From positions 1 to 64,000 of the forward strand of contig JARJPL010000174.1 in the NCBI GenBank assembly GCA_030782805.1: a stretch of DNA of 64,000 nucleotides, written 5' to 3'. This document shows, in pieces, positions 46,339 through 57,979 of the stretch. Below the pieces are notes generated by a model. That model searched no databases. It saw only the letters and a program-made list of their open reading frames with translations, and was not told the DNA's origin. The stretch is from Aschersonia sp. MBC 622 (taxonomy: Eukaryota > Ascomycota > Sordariomycetes > Hypocreales > Clavicipitaceae). A program made the translations under genes and the position numbers. Position 1 is the stretch's first letter, and each line of letters begins with the position of its first letter.

Positions 46339-48508
46339 TCCCGGAGGGACAAGCCGGGACAAGACTCTAGTGCCTCGGTGACGACGGCACGCATGGATCC
46401 CTGGAGTGGACTTTACAGGGTCTACTCCAACTGCATTGCCATTGTACGAATATTGCGTATCGAGCTCCAAGGAGTGTCGGCTCCGCTTGAGCTGCAACTT
46501 GGCCATTGGTTTAGGAAGGTGAGCAATGACGCTAGCACAAGGCACAAAATGCCTCCAGTGTTGATCCGAGTTGTCTTCCCAGCTGCAGCCCCCACCCCGA
46601 CAAGGGTATTGTGCTCATAGGGCCTTGATAAGCTGGATGCTATATAGGTGAGCACGGTATAAAGATGGGAGGAGGATGATATGAACGGGAGATGATTTAC
46701 TTGGTCGCGGGTCAGGGCACTATCCGGCAATAGAGCTCGGCGCAAGACGAAGCAACAACTGTGAGCGCGGCGCCCAGTGATAATCATTGTGGCGTTTACC
46801 AAGAGATTCGATCGTGTCAGGCATCGAGGGGTGAGATAGATGGAGCCCCAGGAAAACCAGAAACCGGGCAATGCCGACTCTTGGCAGGCGCTGTCGGGGA
46901 CACTAAGACACCACGCTGGTTAGGCTGCACAACGCCAGCCACAATTGTTTAGACTTGCCCATCTGGGAAGGTGATGATTGTATCTCGTATTTTGACCTGC
47001 CGATAAGGCCGTACCCGCATGCACCTCGTCCAAGCTGCTTGGTGCTCGTACACGGAAAGCCGACCGCGGAGTTGCTTTTATTCTCGATTCAGCATGGCCC
47101 GCACCTTGGCTCTATGCCGAAAATGCCTGTGCTTCCAGGGGTATGAAACGCCATCAGTGCAGTCTGTGCCGAGCTGCCGTGGTGCCGCTAAACTCGCTCA
47201 GCCTATAGAGTCAGCTGCTAACCAGCTGAATATCTGGGATTACACGGTTCAAGTCAGCAAATGATCACATCTACATCAAGGAATTATGTAAATAGAGGTG
47301 CGTAATCAATAGCATATAGTTATGTGAGAAGCGATATTGATGCAGAGTTTGTAATCATCGGCGCCCTACGCATGACACATGTTATTATATGGGCCAAAGC
47401 TACTCCGTGCGACCGCTGGGGGCGCGTGCCGCCGTGCTCAGTAGCCACCGAGGCCCTTTTATATTACCAAACCAACCAGGCAGAGCATTGCAATGTGCAG
47501 GAAACATTCCAAAAGTAGAGGCCAAAGCGTTCATGGTAGCTCGATGTTTCTTGCGCAGCATGTCTGCCACATTTTTATTTATCAGTGTTATAACCGCATC
47601 TCAAGCCGTAGCGCGATGTTGCTGGCCCTACCAACGCGCGGCAGGCTCGCGCAGATGAATAATTAGCGTAAAAGACCAGTGTGACTAGAGAATAAGCCCC
47701 TGCCTTATTTGGTGTCGTACCAGATCTTGAAAGCTTTGGTCTTTTCCATGGACTGTAAACATGAGGTCTAAAGTGAACCGGCAACCGCAATCAATAGAGA
47801 CTATAAGAGATCTATCGCCGACAATCTCAGATCAGCCTGGGCCACTGCGGACTTGTTGTGGATACGTGATGTACATACCAGCAGCCGCCGAGTACATCTG
47901 TTTATATGTCGATCCGTTATGCGAGGAGAGCTCGAGGATGCTTGAATAATGTGTGACCTGATATGCAGCCAAAATATTGCTGCCTCAATTGCTCACCGCA
48001 TTTTTCTCTCCGTGGAAAGCAGGACAAAGGATCACGAGTGAATTCCCTCGCCATCGCCAAGGACCAGAAGAGAGGATTTGCTCGCCGAAATCCGCTGAAC
48101 ATGCTCGAAGTAGCTCATAGGCGTGGTATAGAAACTAACTTTAGAATATAACAAACTTGGCACATTGAAGTAATGATCTTGTTGCGATACAGGCAAGCAT
48201 GATGGAATTGATTGTTGCAATGAGACGACTTGTGATTCTCACTCTGTAAAGCGCCACCCGACTGTGCGCAATAATAATCAACTTGACAATGAATTGGGCA
48301 AAACCAGGCGGGTTACTTTGCAATGTAAAATGAGCAATTTTTTATTTATATCCTTGTTGAATCTCTTTATTGTTTTCCTTGACCGTTCTTCGTCCTTTCT
48401 GGCTATAGTTTCCGATGCCTCAGCAGGGCAGTCGAGTCGTGTGGTTGATGGCGCCGCTGATTGTAAGCGTGACGAGAAATGACCGTGGTAGAGCAGCAGA
48501 ATGTAGAA

Positions 48509-48597
48509 AACGAGGAAAAAGAAAGAAAAAAAAGAAAAAAAAAAGAAGAAGAGAACGAGAAAAAAAGAAGAGACAAAAAAAAGACAAAGGAAAATTG
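48509..48597 (+). repeat. polypurine tract of about 90 bp
   Basis: This stretch is nearly all A and G on the plus strand (interrupted by three C and a few others). Such polypurine/polypyrimidine tracts can form triplex structures and are unstable; function unknown. Confidence 0.75.
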
Positions 48598-49698
48598 GCA
48601 GATGAAATGACATGTCGAATACAGCAACTCGCTGCGCTGTTAGTGCCGTGGGCCACAGGGCTGATGGCGGCGACGATCACCTATTTATTTATTACGGTCC
48701 CTCACCAGAATAATTAAGCCGCTGGCTCAGCAAATAAATCTCCAAAGCGCCGAATTTTGCTTAATAGCGACCTGGGAATAAAAAGTACGCCTCACAAGGC
48801 TGAATGAGATGTAAAGAACTTTTTTTTTCTAGCAGTATTGCGCCACCGCAGTCTTGTATCGGGAATCGCAACCCGGATAGGCTCGTCGTGGAAGAAAAAA
48901 AGATAGAGCCGGGATTCGTGGCATGACGAACCGGAGTTCAGAAGCGCCACAGATGTCATGCTTCCGGCTTCCCGGCAAGTAACAGGGCTGTGCATCATTG
49001 CCGTCGCAGGCGAAGCGAGGCGCGGCAGGAAGCGAAACTCTGAGTTAGTAAAAGAAAAAAAACCTTGTAGTGCGGCTGGATAGCCTTTGTATGTTGGCGG
49101 GCTGGGAGAGGCAGTATTTGGTGACTATAATTCGTTGTCTGTTTTGGGTACGTCTTCTCGCACAGGGCTGTGTGTCGACTGCAAGCAACCCATGCCTATG
49201 TACGGATACTTGTGAGTTACTCCCATAAAGGCAAAATCCAGAATTAAGGCTAAAAGATAGAGAAAATATCAACTAGTACCAGATGCAGCGAATTGCAGGG
49301 GCTTGCCGGGATTTTGCTGGCTATTCCCGGGCTAGTTTAGACAGGCCGCGCGTGTGTATAAGTGCCCCAAGCATGTCCAAGCCGTTTCTCGAATCCCGTT
49401 CCACGCTGCTCTAGTTACTGCAAAAGCTGTCCCTCCGAGCCCCGAATTTCATCCTCCTCTGATTTGCCAGGACAAAAAAAAAAAAAAAGGGGGCTTCCAT
49501 CCCCTGGGCGCGTACATGGCTAGAATGAGAACGAACATGGAGATGCACTGTGGGATCGCGTGGCCTGGGTGCGACCGGAACGGGATTCAGACAGGCTTGC
49601 GCAATCACTCATCCATCCTTTGTTATTGGAAGTGACGATTCGATAGTTGCAAACGTTTCATGCTTCCTTGAAATGGAATATCGTGCTTTTATTTTCAG

Positions 49699-49947
49699 GA
49701 CGAGGTTGAGGCTTCGTTGAATGAGCGGCCTCTAGCTGCGCAAAACCAAGTTCGGACAAGGGGAGATGCCCAAGGTCTAGAGAGATCTGCTGTCACAATC
49801 ACAGAGTATTGGGTGAAAGCGAGCACAAGTCAAGTTTCACAAGATGTAGCCGCAACCGCAAAGGCTGACGTTAAGGGCTGGGCTGGTGTGGCTGTGGCTA
49901 TGGCAGGGGCCCTATTCGTTGCAAGCTCATACATAGCCCGCCTATGA
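49699..49947 (+). CDS. probable last exon of a small tail-anchored protein gene
   Basis: A strong acceptor (TTTTATTTTCAG) at 49687-49698 is followed in frame by an 82-codon exon ending in a stop at 49947. It begins DEVEASLNERPLAAQNQVR and ends in a hydrophobic helix (WAGVAVAMAGALFVASSYIA) two residues from the C-terminus, as in tail-anchored proteins. I could not find a convincing first exon; a TATA-like GTATAAG lies near 49355. The family is not recognised. It could instead be an accidental frame. Confidence 0.4.
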   Translation, partial: DEVEASLNERPLAAQNQVRTRGDAQGLERSAVTITEYWVKASTSQVSQDVAATAKADVKGWAGVAVAMAGALFVASSYIARL

Positions 49948-50159
49948 AATGCGCATCTCGACATCTTGCTTGCCCGATTGGGACAGGTTCACCGTCCAGG
50001 ATAAGCAAGATATAAGAGGCAGCGGTCCCCTTGGACTCGACCCAGTGTGTATTTCTCTGTTATGCTGTGTTAAATTAATTTGAGCTTTCTCTTGAATCTT
50101 GACAAGTTTTTCTTGCTACGTCACAATTGCCTCGAGTTCATCAAAACCAAACCTTTAAA

Positions 50160-51761
50160 ATGTTTGGCATTGGCGACGACGACGATGGCGATTCCTGCCC
50201 CACGCACAACCTCACTGCCCGTAAGGCTCTCGCGGCGACAACCAGGCGGGAAGACCATACCGACTGACCAATTTTTTCCTGTACAGGTGCCAAAAAGACC
50301 TTCATCGCCGGTCTCACGTTTCAAGAATTCAATCGTATCCTTGCAGGTGCTTGCACAGCGCTGGCTTGTCTGGTCAGCTTCATCCACATCTGGCGACACG
50401 CTACTCACCTATCAGTACCTCGTCAACAGGTCAAGTAAGCAAGTTCCCCCCCCCCTTGCGACCCGGGCTTTGCGACAAGTCGTGTTCAAAGTTGAATAAT
50501 TTATCATGTGTTGATATGTTTTTTTTTTTGCTGACTTTTGTTGCTCCGAACAGGGTCATGAGAGTGATTTCGCTGGTGCCTCTCTACGCCATTGTCAACC
50601 TTCTCTGCATCTGCTTCCCCCAGGCTCAAGTCTACCTCGACCCGATCCTCGAACTAATCCAAGCATTGTGCCTGGCTTCATACTTTATGCTTCTGTGCGA
50701 ATACATTTCTCCACACAACGAGGGCCGTGATGGCTTCTTCTCCCAGATTGAGATCAAGGACAAGAAAGCCGAGGGTGGTGTTGTCCAGGATGGTGTCAAG
50801 TGGTTCGCCGTAAGCCCTCTCTCTCCTTAAGCGACTGTATATTCATAACTCGGGCGCTAACAGTCTTCCATAGCAACGCTGCTTCATGATTTTCCAGTAC
50901 TGGGTCGTTGCTCTCGGTATCGCCATTGCCACCATCGTCACCCAGGTCGCCGGCGTCTATTGCCAGTACGAGAGCAAGACCGAGTTTGCCAAGCTTTGGC
51001 TCAGCATCGCCGCTACCCTGTCCTCTGGTATGGCCATTGCTGCGGTCCTGCTTGTTGCTATCCAGCTCAAGACGCACATGCCCGATCTCAACCCCATGAC
51101 CAAGCTCATCGCCATCAAGCTTGTCGTCGGTCTTGCTTTCCTCCAGCAAATCCTCTTTTGGATTCTTCAGAGCACCCACGTCCTGAAAGAGACCGACACA
51201 CTCACCTATGCCGATTTGCACTACGGTATCCCTTCGCTCCTCAGCTGTTTAGAAATGGTTCCCATCTCTCTTATTATGTTTTGGGCCTACCCTGTTGGCC
51301 CTTACAAGCTCAAGTCTCTCGTTGCTCGTGGTGCGGAGCGTGGTGAGACCCAGAACTGGGCTCCTACATCCTACCAGGGCGGCTTTCTCGGCATTCGTGC
51401 CTTTCTCAGCATGCTCAATCCTCTCAATGTCATCAAGGCTACTTTTGCCGCCTTTGCCATATCTGCTCGGGACTTTTCGTCCTCCAAGTTCAGCCGCAAC
51501 GACAGTGGTAGCAACACTTACGCCACCGGTCCTGGCTACCAGCAGCCCCCAAGTCAGTACCGCTCCAACAACTACGGCGGCCAGTCTCGGGGCCCTGCAG
51601 GTCTTGCTCGTGAAGCCTTCAACCAGCTTGGTCCTGGTCGCAGCGCCCGAAACGGCTTCAACAATGGACAGGCTCGCCACAACGGTCGCAGTTACGACCA
51701 CGCTCGTGGTAACTCGTACAACGAGTACCACGAGTCATACCCCATGAATCAGCGACGATGA
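50160..51761 (+). CDS. Ost-alpha/DUF300-family seven-helix membrane protein
   Basis: Four exons (50160-50220, 50287-50434, 50554-50809, 50874-51761) encode 450 residues, all phases agreeing. The pattern fits the organic solute transporter alpha (TMEM184/DUF300) family. About seven membrane helices run from AGACTALACLVSFIHIW through PLYAIVNLLCICFP and LPSLL-type segments to MVPISLIMFWAYPVG, with the family-like HNEGRDGFF loop. The long C-terminal tail (from about residue 345) is Gly/Asn/Tyr/Arg-rich and probably disordered. Family members sit in plasma or vacuolar membranes; mammalian Ost-alpha exports steroids and bile acids together with a partner, and the fungal members' substrate is poorly known. 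The acidic N-terminus (GIGDDDDGD) is noteworthy. Confidence 0.88.
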
Positions 51762-52189
51762 ACAATTCTTTTCTTTATCGTTTTGTTGTATTGCACACAG
51801 TTTGTAAGCGTTGTTTCTGTTTTGGGCGTTTTTCTTTTGTAAACACAGCGATAGACAGTGATATGAAGCCTGACAACTTCGATTCATAATACACGCCTCG
51901 CCCTATCATGGCCTATAATGTGGTGAGGATAAGCACGACAAAGCAAACTAGGAGCCGGATACTGATGTCTTTATCTTGTATTCTTTTTTTTTTTACAAAA
52001 AAAAGAGAAAACAAAACTATTTCCAACTTCAACTTTAGTACGCCATAGGGATCTTGAAATTCCATGTATTTCTGACTCTAGGTGCTATCATAGACCGTTG
52101 GATTGTCCCATGTCTGCAGCGTTTCGAGTACACCGAAAAGTCAATATTTGTCCAAGAACCCTCCAGCAGCTGTGCCGACACAAGAAGCC
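51762..52189. other. convergent intergenic region
   Basis: This spacer holds the 3' ends of the Ost-alpha-like and HsbA genes. It has T- and A-runs near 51986-52006 but no gene. Confidence 0.5.
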
Positions 52190-52726
52190 TCAAGGGCAGT
52201 TTGAAGTGCTGTAGTACTCCTTGCAGCCGCTGAGAAGAGCTCGGAGAACTTGTGCCTTTTGCTTGGCAACTTCTTGCGCAAGCGGGTTACATTTGCCGAC
52301 AACAGTCTCGATAAAGGTACCCGCGGCGGTATTGATGACGTCGATGTTTTCGCGAACGAGCCCACACTTCAGAGCTGCCTTGACAACGTCGCGCTTAGAC
52401 TTGAGGGTCTCGGTCAGAATCGTGACGTGGTCAATGAAGGTTGTGACGGTGGTGGTCAGCTCCAAGGTTGCCGAGAGGCTCAGAGAGGGCTGAAGAGCAA
52501 TCTCGGTGTTGCCCCTGACGACGATGTCTACCAGGGTGGTGGCAGTTTTCTGCAAGAGCGACGTATCACCGCCATTGTATGCCTTGCATTCTGTGTCGAG
52601 ATTGTCAACACCCGTTTGACACTCGCCTATAACATTCTGGATGGTGGTGGTCGGGTGGCGAGGAGTGGCATTGGATAAAACGCCAGCGCTGAAGCAAGCG
52701 AGAGCAAGCTGGACAGAGAACTTCAT
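52190..52726 (-). CDS. secreted HsbA-family (hydrophobic surface binding) protein
   Basis: This intronless frame encodes 178 residues from the ATG at 52726. A signal peptide (LALACFSAGVLSNA) is followed by one domain of helical, low-complexity sequence with five cysteines (Cys at the ends of helices, as in GECQTGVD, ECKAYN, KCGLVREN, KCNPLAQ and SGCKEYY). The arrangement (TLVDIVVRGNTEIALQPSLSL, TTFIDHVTILTETL) fits the HsbA/cell-wall galactomannoprotein family, whose members bind hydrophobic surfaces or lie in the wall. Gene context does not define the target. An upstream TATA box at 52831 supports the start choice. It is the single-domain relative of the larger protein at 55678. Confidence 0.8.
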   Translation of the reverse strand: MKFSVQLALACFSAGVLSNATPRHPTTTIQNVIGECQTGVDNLDTECKAYNGGDTSLLQKTATTLVDIVVRGNTEIALQPSLSLSATLELTTTVTTFIDHVTILTETLKSKRDVVKAALKCGLVRENIDVINTAAGTFIETVVGKCNPLAQEVAKQKAQVLRALLSGCKEYYSTSNCP

Positions 52727-55677
52727 TGTCAAAGATGGAGGATATTGAATCAGGTAGGAAGAATAAGTAGAGAGAATGGAGTGTGTTGAGATGTGAGATT
52801 TGTGACAGTACAGATCTGAGAATCTACTGGCTTTATATATCTGTGATTTATACGTCGTACCTGCCAAATATCAATTTCCATGTGCTTCCGAGACCGCTCT
52901 GCCTTGTTCTAGTATTGTCACGCCACAAACAATTCTATGCACAAGAGAAGCACAACAAGTTTGCTATATGAGAAGAGTTTCTGATATCACCCGGCAGTTT
53001 GCCTCATGTCCATGACTGATTAGAGCATCCTCCCGTGCTCGCCAAGACAGGGAGGCTTCGGTGTTTGCGCCATCACGTTTGACCCGAAATCGTGTTGCAG
53101 CAAAGGCGTGTTCATAATGATTGGATAGCTATGCTTGTCAAAAGCGCAGAGCTCGACGACTCGATCGGATGGCGCAATGAGGGGGTACTGCAAGGGACGC
53201 ATAAAATCGAATTCTCTTAGTCGTACTGCCGATTGACACTGCTGATTAGATCGCTCCAGAGGGCGCAATGGCACCATTGTGCTTGGACTTATTGAATAGC
53301 ATGGCTCTTTTGTACACATTGCATGGAAAATGCACACGCATGACTTGCAGTGTTTGAACAGCGTGCGAGTCACACTGTTGCACATTTCACTTACAAAATC
53401 TACAAGTCGTATGCTACTGCCATGACACTCGCACGAAGCGAGCAGATAGTGTACACGAAAGTGACACGGTAATAATTATCAAGACCGACAAAGGGCAGGG
53501 GATTCAGTATCAGCGAATTAATTGGCCAGCGAAAGCTGACAGCGGCTCGGCCCTCAGGAGTGGATGTGCCATTGACCAGGCACGACATCTTACCCCGGAA
53601 TGGGGAGTCATCTATTGCGGAGAGAGAGATGGGGTCTGCGGCATGATAGTTCCGGCTCGAGAAGATTCAATCCGACTTTTTCACGGCCGACGAGCATTGC
53701 GCGACCGTAGAGGCCAGTTTTGTTGTACACAGCAATCACAAGGTTCACGACTGCCACTATAAAAGCATGTGCTCATGCAGACAGTCACTCGCATCTGGAC
53801 AACTCCTAGTCTTGTATGGATATTTCCTGTATGGGATACAGAGCGAGCAGAGCCAACTTGGTCGACAGCAAACATTTCTGGGAAATCCCCCTCCAACGGC
53901 CCAATTCAACTGGTGTCTGGGGTGTGTAAGTGGGTGGCGTCGATAGTGAACGCCATGTGGATCTACTTGAAGCCGCTTCTGCCGCTCATGAAGAGAATCG
54001 ACAAAGGAGAAATTTCAGTTAGATGGGTAGGGATAGAAGATGGAGGCTGCACTTGAAATGAAAAGCCTCCTCCGAGCCTGACCTGGCTCTACAACCCCCA
54101 CCACCTGGAGGTGAGTGGGTGGTCCCGTATTCACCAACTAGTTACTTATGACAACTAACTAGTCTGTCTCTGGATCAACTTGGCAGGATATGGGTCCAAC
54201 AATCATTGGGAATAATGGCTTGTGACCTGCACAAATTTCAGCTATAGGTGGCTTGCCGCACTTTCACGCGACAGCAACAGCAAAGGCTCCTCGATTTACG
54301 GAGTCGAGTCGTGAACCGTAAATGGTCATACTTGATAGAAATGTGCAGATTCTGATATTATGCAAAGAAAGTCGTTGCCCGCCCCCGATCGAGGGGGCAG
54401 TTATTGGGGGATATAGGGTATATGGGGGGACATGGGGAACTAGACCACCGTTCTTGGCAAGGTAAATAAAACCAGTCTTTTCGATACGTTATTAGCGTCC
54501 CATTATTAGATGCTAATAATAAATCAGAAACGCCTTTTATCCTATATAACTATATTTACATAAATACACATTCAAAAAGGAAGATGCCCTTTCTGCTGTC
54601 GGAACTTGCCAACTGCCCTTCTCCCTCCATTTCTCACCCTCGCTCAACACGCAGCCAGCGATTCTGATTACCATATCACCGCATTGTTGACCTGGCCAAA
54701 TTACTTTGCCAATATTACTGCTAATATTATTTGACTCTCCATGCTACTCTTTCCAATGCTGCCTGCGTTTTGCATTGTTGACAGCCCCTGGCTATCTTTT
54801 TCATGTCTTGTTTCCTGGACATTTTGACGTTTTTGTCGGTAGTCTTTGTGAGAACACGAGGTTTTTTTTTTCGGCGCGCGCATGACCAACAGTGACCCTT
54901 CTCAAGCCACATACCATGAGAATGCCGTTGCGGCACAAGTATACGAGAAAGAGCAAGTATTAGCCCGTGGTAGCAATGTCGCCTTGCCCATGATGGATGC
55001 GCTAGTTGCAGCCCTACGCCTTCCTTCGACTAGGCACATTCACTCCATCACTTACTCACTTGTCCTCATCAGTTCCACTACTGCTGTGGAGAGAACAACA
55101 AGATAGCTTGCCCAATTTCAGACCAAAAATATCCACTTCCCCGCGTGTACACTATGGAGAAACGGGTGGGATGGCGATGGGTAGCGTCGGCCAATACCAA
55201 AAGAGGTTGGCATCGCCGGCCCGTATTCGCGCCTCATTGGCGCAGCTACTTCAAGCCTCCTTTCTCTGCTGCTAGTATCCTGAATAATCTCTCATCAATT
55301 CATTTGCTACCTGCATTGTGGCGTCGCGTTGTTTTGTATGTGGCTGCCATTTTGGCACGCTTCTAGCAGGGACTCGTATCCATGAGCCCAAATGCTCATT
55401 TCAACCATGCAGCCTGATTCTTCATCCAGGTCGACTACAGGCTGGGGCAAGGGCGCGCTAGAAGCTGTCAGGCAATAAACGTGTTTCCACCTCGGCAGCT
55501 CGTGAGGTTTCTCGTTGTTCATTCTGGCTGTTAGGTTGGAAGATAAAGTTCGTGCATCTTCTCCTGGAGTTTTCTCACACGAATTCCTCTTCTGCCATTG
55601 TCCTCCTACATACACTCGTTTTTTACCCCCTTTGACCTTCGTTAAACTCATCAAGCGTACTGTTTGACCCTATCAGG
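52727..55677. other. divergent intergenic region, no gene seen
   Basis: This 2.95-kb region separates two HsbA-type genes that point away from each other and carries both promoters. A G-rich stretch with a GCCCCC/GGGGGC inverted repeat lies at 54381-54440. AT-rich sequence follows near 54480-54560. Short frames (53769-54056 and others) have no protein features. No RNA gene was recognised. Confidence 0.45.
52831..52840 (-). promoter_or_regulatory. TATA box of the HsbA gene
   Basis: ATATATAAAG on the minus strand lies about 105 bp upstream of the start codon at 52726, a common distance for fungal TATA boxes. Confidence 0.55.
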
Positions 55678-56880
55678 ATGAAGTTCTCTCACATTGCTTC
55701 CCTGGCCGCTTTGGTCAGCGGCTCTCTTGCTGCTACCCTTGTCGAGGTCGTTTCCGGTGCAATTGACAAGGCAGACAAAGACACGCTTGCACTCACCGCG
55801 GCCGTAAAGGCATTCAGCGGTGACATCAAGCCTGTCGTTGCCGCCGCAGATGCCCTCATCAAGGATGTTCAGGCCAGCAAGTCCCTCATTGATTCGACCC
55901 CCGGCAAGCCGCTTACTCTCGGCGATGTTGCCGACATTTCAGGGCCCGCAAGCCAACTTTGGCAGGACTCGGGCGCTCTGGTCGCGGCCTTGACGGCTCG
56001 CAAGACCGATGTTGAGAAGGGCAACTACTGCTCTCTTGTTCAGGGCCAGACAAAGACCATCTACACGGCTTCCATTGCTCTGATTGATACCATTACCGGC
56101 CGGGTTGGTGATGACGGCAAGTCTGCAGCAGAGGCTGTGGCCGGTCTGATGAGGGATGTTCTTCAAAAGTCTATCGATGCCTATGCAACCTGCAAGGATG
56201 CTAATCCCACCACTTCGTCTTCCACCACGACCGCTACTTCGACTACTTCTTCGACTACCTCTGCCACTACCTCTTCCTCCACTGGCACGACTTCCTCTGG
56301 AACTTCTACTGGAACTACCAGCACCGGAACCACCAGCACCGGAACCACCAGCACCGGAACTACCAGCACTGGCACCACCAGCACTGGCACTTCTACAACT
56401 GGAACTCACACTACTGGAACTCACACCACCGGAACGCACACTACTGGCGTGACTACCAGCTCTCACTGGAACAACGGCACGACTACTTCTGCCCCAGGCG
56501 GCGGTACCACCGTCACAACCATCTGCACTACTCCCACTACCACCACAACCAGCGGCGGCGGCGGCTGCAAGTCTTGCCCTGGTGGCGACAATGGTCATGA
56601 CAATGGCAACGGCAATGGCGGTGATCACGGCTCCGGAAATGGCAGCGGTAACGGCAGTGGAAATGGCGGCTCTGGCAACGGCAATGGCAATGGCTCCGGT
56701 TCTGGCAACGGCTCCGGCTCTGGCAACGGCTCTGGTAACGGCTCTGGCAACGGCTCCGGCTCTGGCAACGGCTCTGGCAACGGCTCTGGCAACGGCTCCG
56801 GCTCTGGCAACGGCTCCGGCTCTGGCTCCGGTTCTGGTTCTGGTTCTGGTTCTGGTTCTAGTTCTGGTTCTGGTTCTGGC

Positions 56881-56915
<35 letters not shown>

Positions 56916-57066
56916 CTCTGGTTCTGGTTCTGGCTCTGGCTCTGGCCCCGGCTCTGGCTCCGGCTCTGGCTCTGGCGGCAACGCTCCTCCTGTTGTTACC
57001 AACAGTGGCAACCTCATGGCTCCCGCTGGCGCTCTGGCCCTGGCCATTGCTGCTCTTGTCATGTAA
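55678..57066 (+). CDS. GPI-anchored HsbA-type cell-wall protein with Thr- and Ser-Gly-rich repeats
   Basis: This intronless frame encodes 462 residues. Residues 1-19 form a signal peptide (IASLAALVSGSLAA). An HsbA-like helical domain follows to about 175 (VVSGAIDKADKDTLALTAAV, ASIALIDTITGRVGDDGK). A Thr/Ser/Gly-rich region (about 178-265) is built of TGTTS and TGTHT repeats and is a likely O-mannosylated stalk. After a Cys-containing GGGCKSCPGGD comes a Gly/Ser/Asn repeat (about 321-433). The C-terminus is hydrophobic (LMAPAGALALAIAALVM), the expected GPI-addition signal with a plausible omega site in VTNSGN. Such modular proteins lie in the outer wall and mediate adhesion or surface contact. 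Repeat number will probably differ between strains. Confidence 0.85.
56311..56385 (+). repeat. 15-bp coding repeat, five units (Thr-Gly)
   Basis: Five consecutive 15-bp units of the form GGAACCACCAGCACC encode Gly-Thr-Thr-Ser-Thr. Three further 15-bp units of related sequence, encoding Gly-Thr-His-Thr-Thr, follow at 56401-56445. Confidence 0.9.
56641..56976 (+). repeat. hexanucleotide coding microsatellite (Ser-Gly)
   Basis: A nearly uninterrupted run of GGCTCT/GGTTCT/GGCTCC/GGCAAC hexamers encodes the Gly-Ser/Gly-Asn tract of the wall protein. The antisense frames over this repeat (minus strand, Arg/Thr or Pro/Glu repeats) are not real genes. Confidence 0.9.
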
Positions 57067-57979
57067 ACGGTCTCTCATTCTATTTCATGTCTAGTACGAT
57101 CTTTGAACTCGGTTCGTTTGCGAAATGCCAATGTTACGAGCAAAATGTACGATCAAGTATCATGTTCTCTTTCTAGTATATAGTCTCATCTTAATTTGCT
57201 GTGATGTAGCGCTTTCGCCCTTTCTAATTGACTCAATTGATATTGTCAGTCTCTGTGCCCATCATGTTCCACTTTCCCAATATTGTCAGTCTAGGCGCTT
57301 CTCGCCATCTTCCATCAGTAATATCGGCATATTTAGTGCCCTTTCACTTTCTGCATTTCGCTTCTGTCAAGCCTGTCCAAAGTACACATGTATTTATTCC
57401 CAGTCCGCCTTTCCAGGCTGCAGTATTCCCACTTTCGCCCCCCATAATAGCGGCCGCTTGACTAGGGGAGGGCTGATGATGATGGAATAACTGGGCCAAA
57501 GCCGTACGAGACTTGTATCCGCTCACCCACACGTCCGCCTAATCCGCTGCCAATCACTTGCTGCGAAAGCCTGTGAGTTGCATGAAAAATATTGATAGCA
57601 CGACGCGGGGTATAGACAAGCATGTTCAGGGGCCAGTCAGGTCCCAAAAGCCACTGGCGCTCCCCGTCTGGCCTTTTTCCGGGTTGGACGGGCAGCCACA
57701 CACATGCTCCCCCCGCAGCTGCATTCCCCAACTGGTTCATGAGATGGTTATGGAGGAGAAGGATTGTCCCTCGTATGGGCGTAGCGTTGCACTGGTAATC
57801 GATACCAAGACAATGTGTCAGTGATGTTTTTTCTTGGTGCCGCGGTTAGTCTCATACTATTTTTTGCGACGAGTATTTCCACTCGACGATCCCCTCTCGG
57901 CAGCGGGAGACGTTGGCCACACTCTTTGTTGCTTGTTGCTCTCCTCTTCTCCCGCAGACTGGGAAAAATCTTGCCGACA
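57067..57979. other. intergenic region, no gene seen
   Basis: This holds the 3' region of the wall-protein gene and the promoter of the sphingomyelinase gene. The frame 57815-58285 extends the first exon upstream of the chosen start. Confidence 0.5.

Larger units (their letters stand above)
46264..49698. other. long intergenic region, no gene seen
   Basis: This 3.4-kb stretch carries the promoter of the sedolisin gene, but I find no protein-like frame, RNA gene or recognisable mobile element. The only notable structure is the polypurine tract at 48509-48597. Confidence 0.45.

Noticed and set aside
49380..49400. TTCTCGAATCCCG resembling a tRNA T-arm
   Set aside because: No matching A box, anticodon arm or acceptor stem could be folded around it.
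49354..49635. 93-codon plus-strand frame suspected as the first exon for the 49699 exon
   Set aside because: It contains a coding poly-Lys run from an A tract and has no good donor site in a compatible phase.
54381..54560. G-rich then AT-rich stretch suspected to be an LTR or solo element
   Set aside because: No terminal repeats, target duplication or element protein were found; only a 6-bp inverted repeat is present.
55939..57078. Minus-strand frames with Arg/Thr and Pro/Glu repeats
   Set aside because: They are mirror readings of the Thr-Gly and Ser-Gly DNA repeats of the wall-protein gene.
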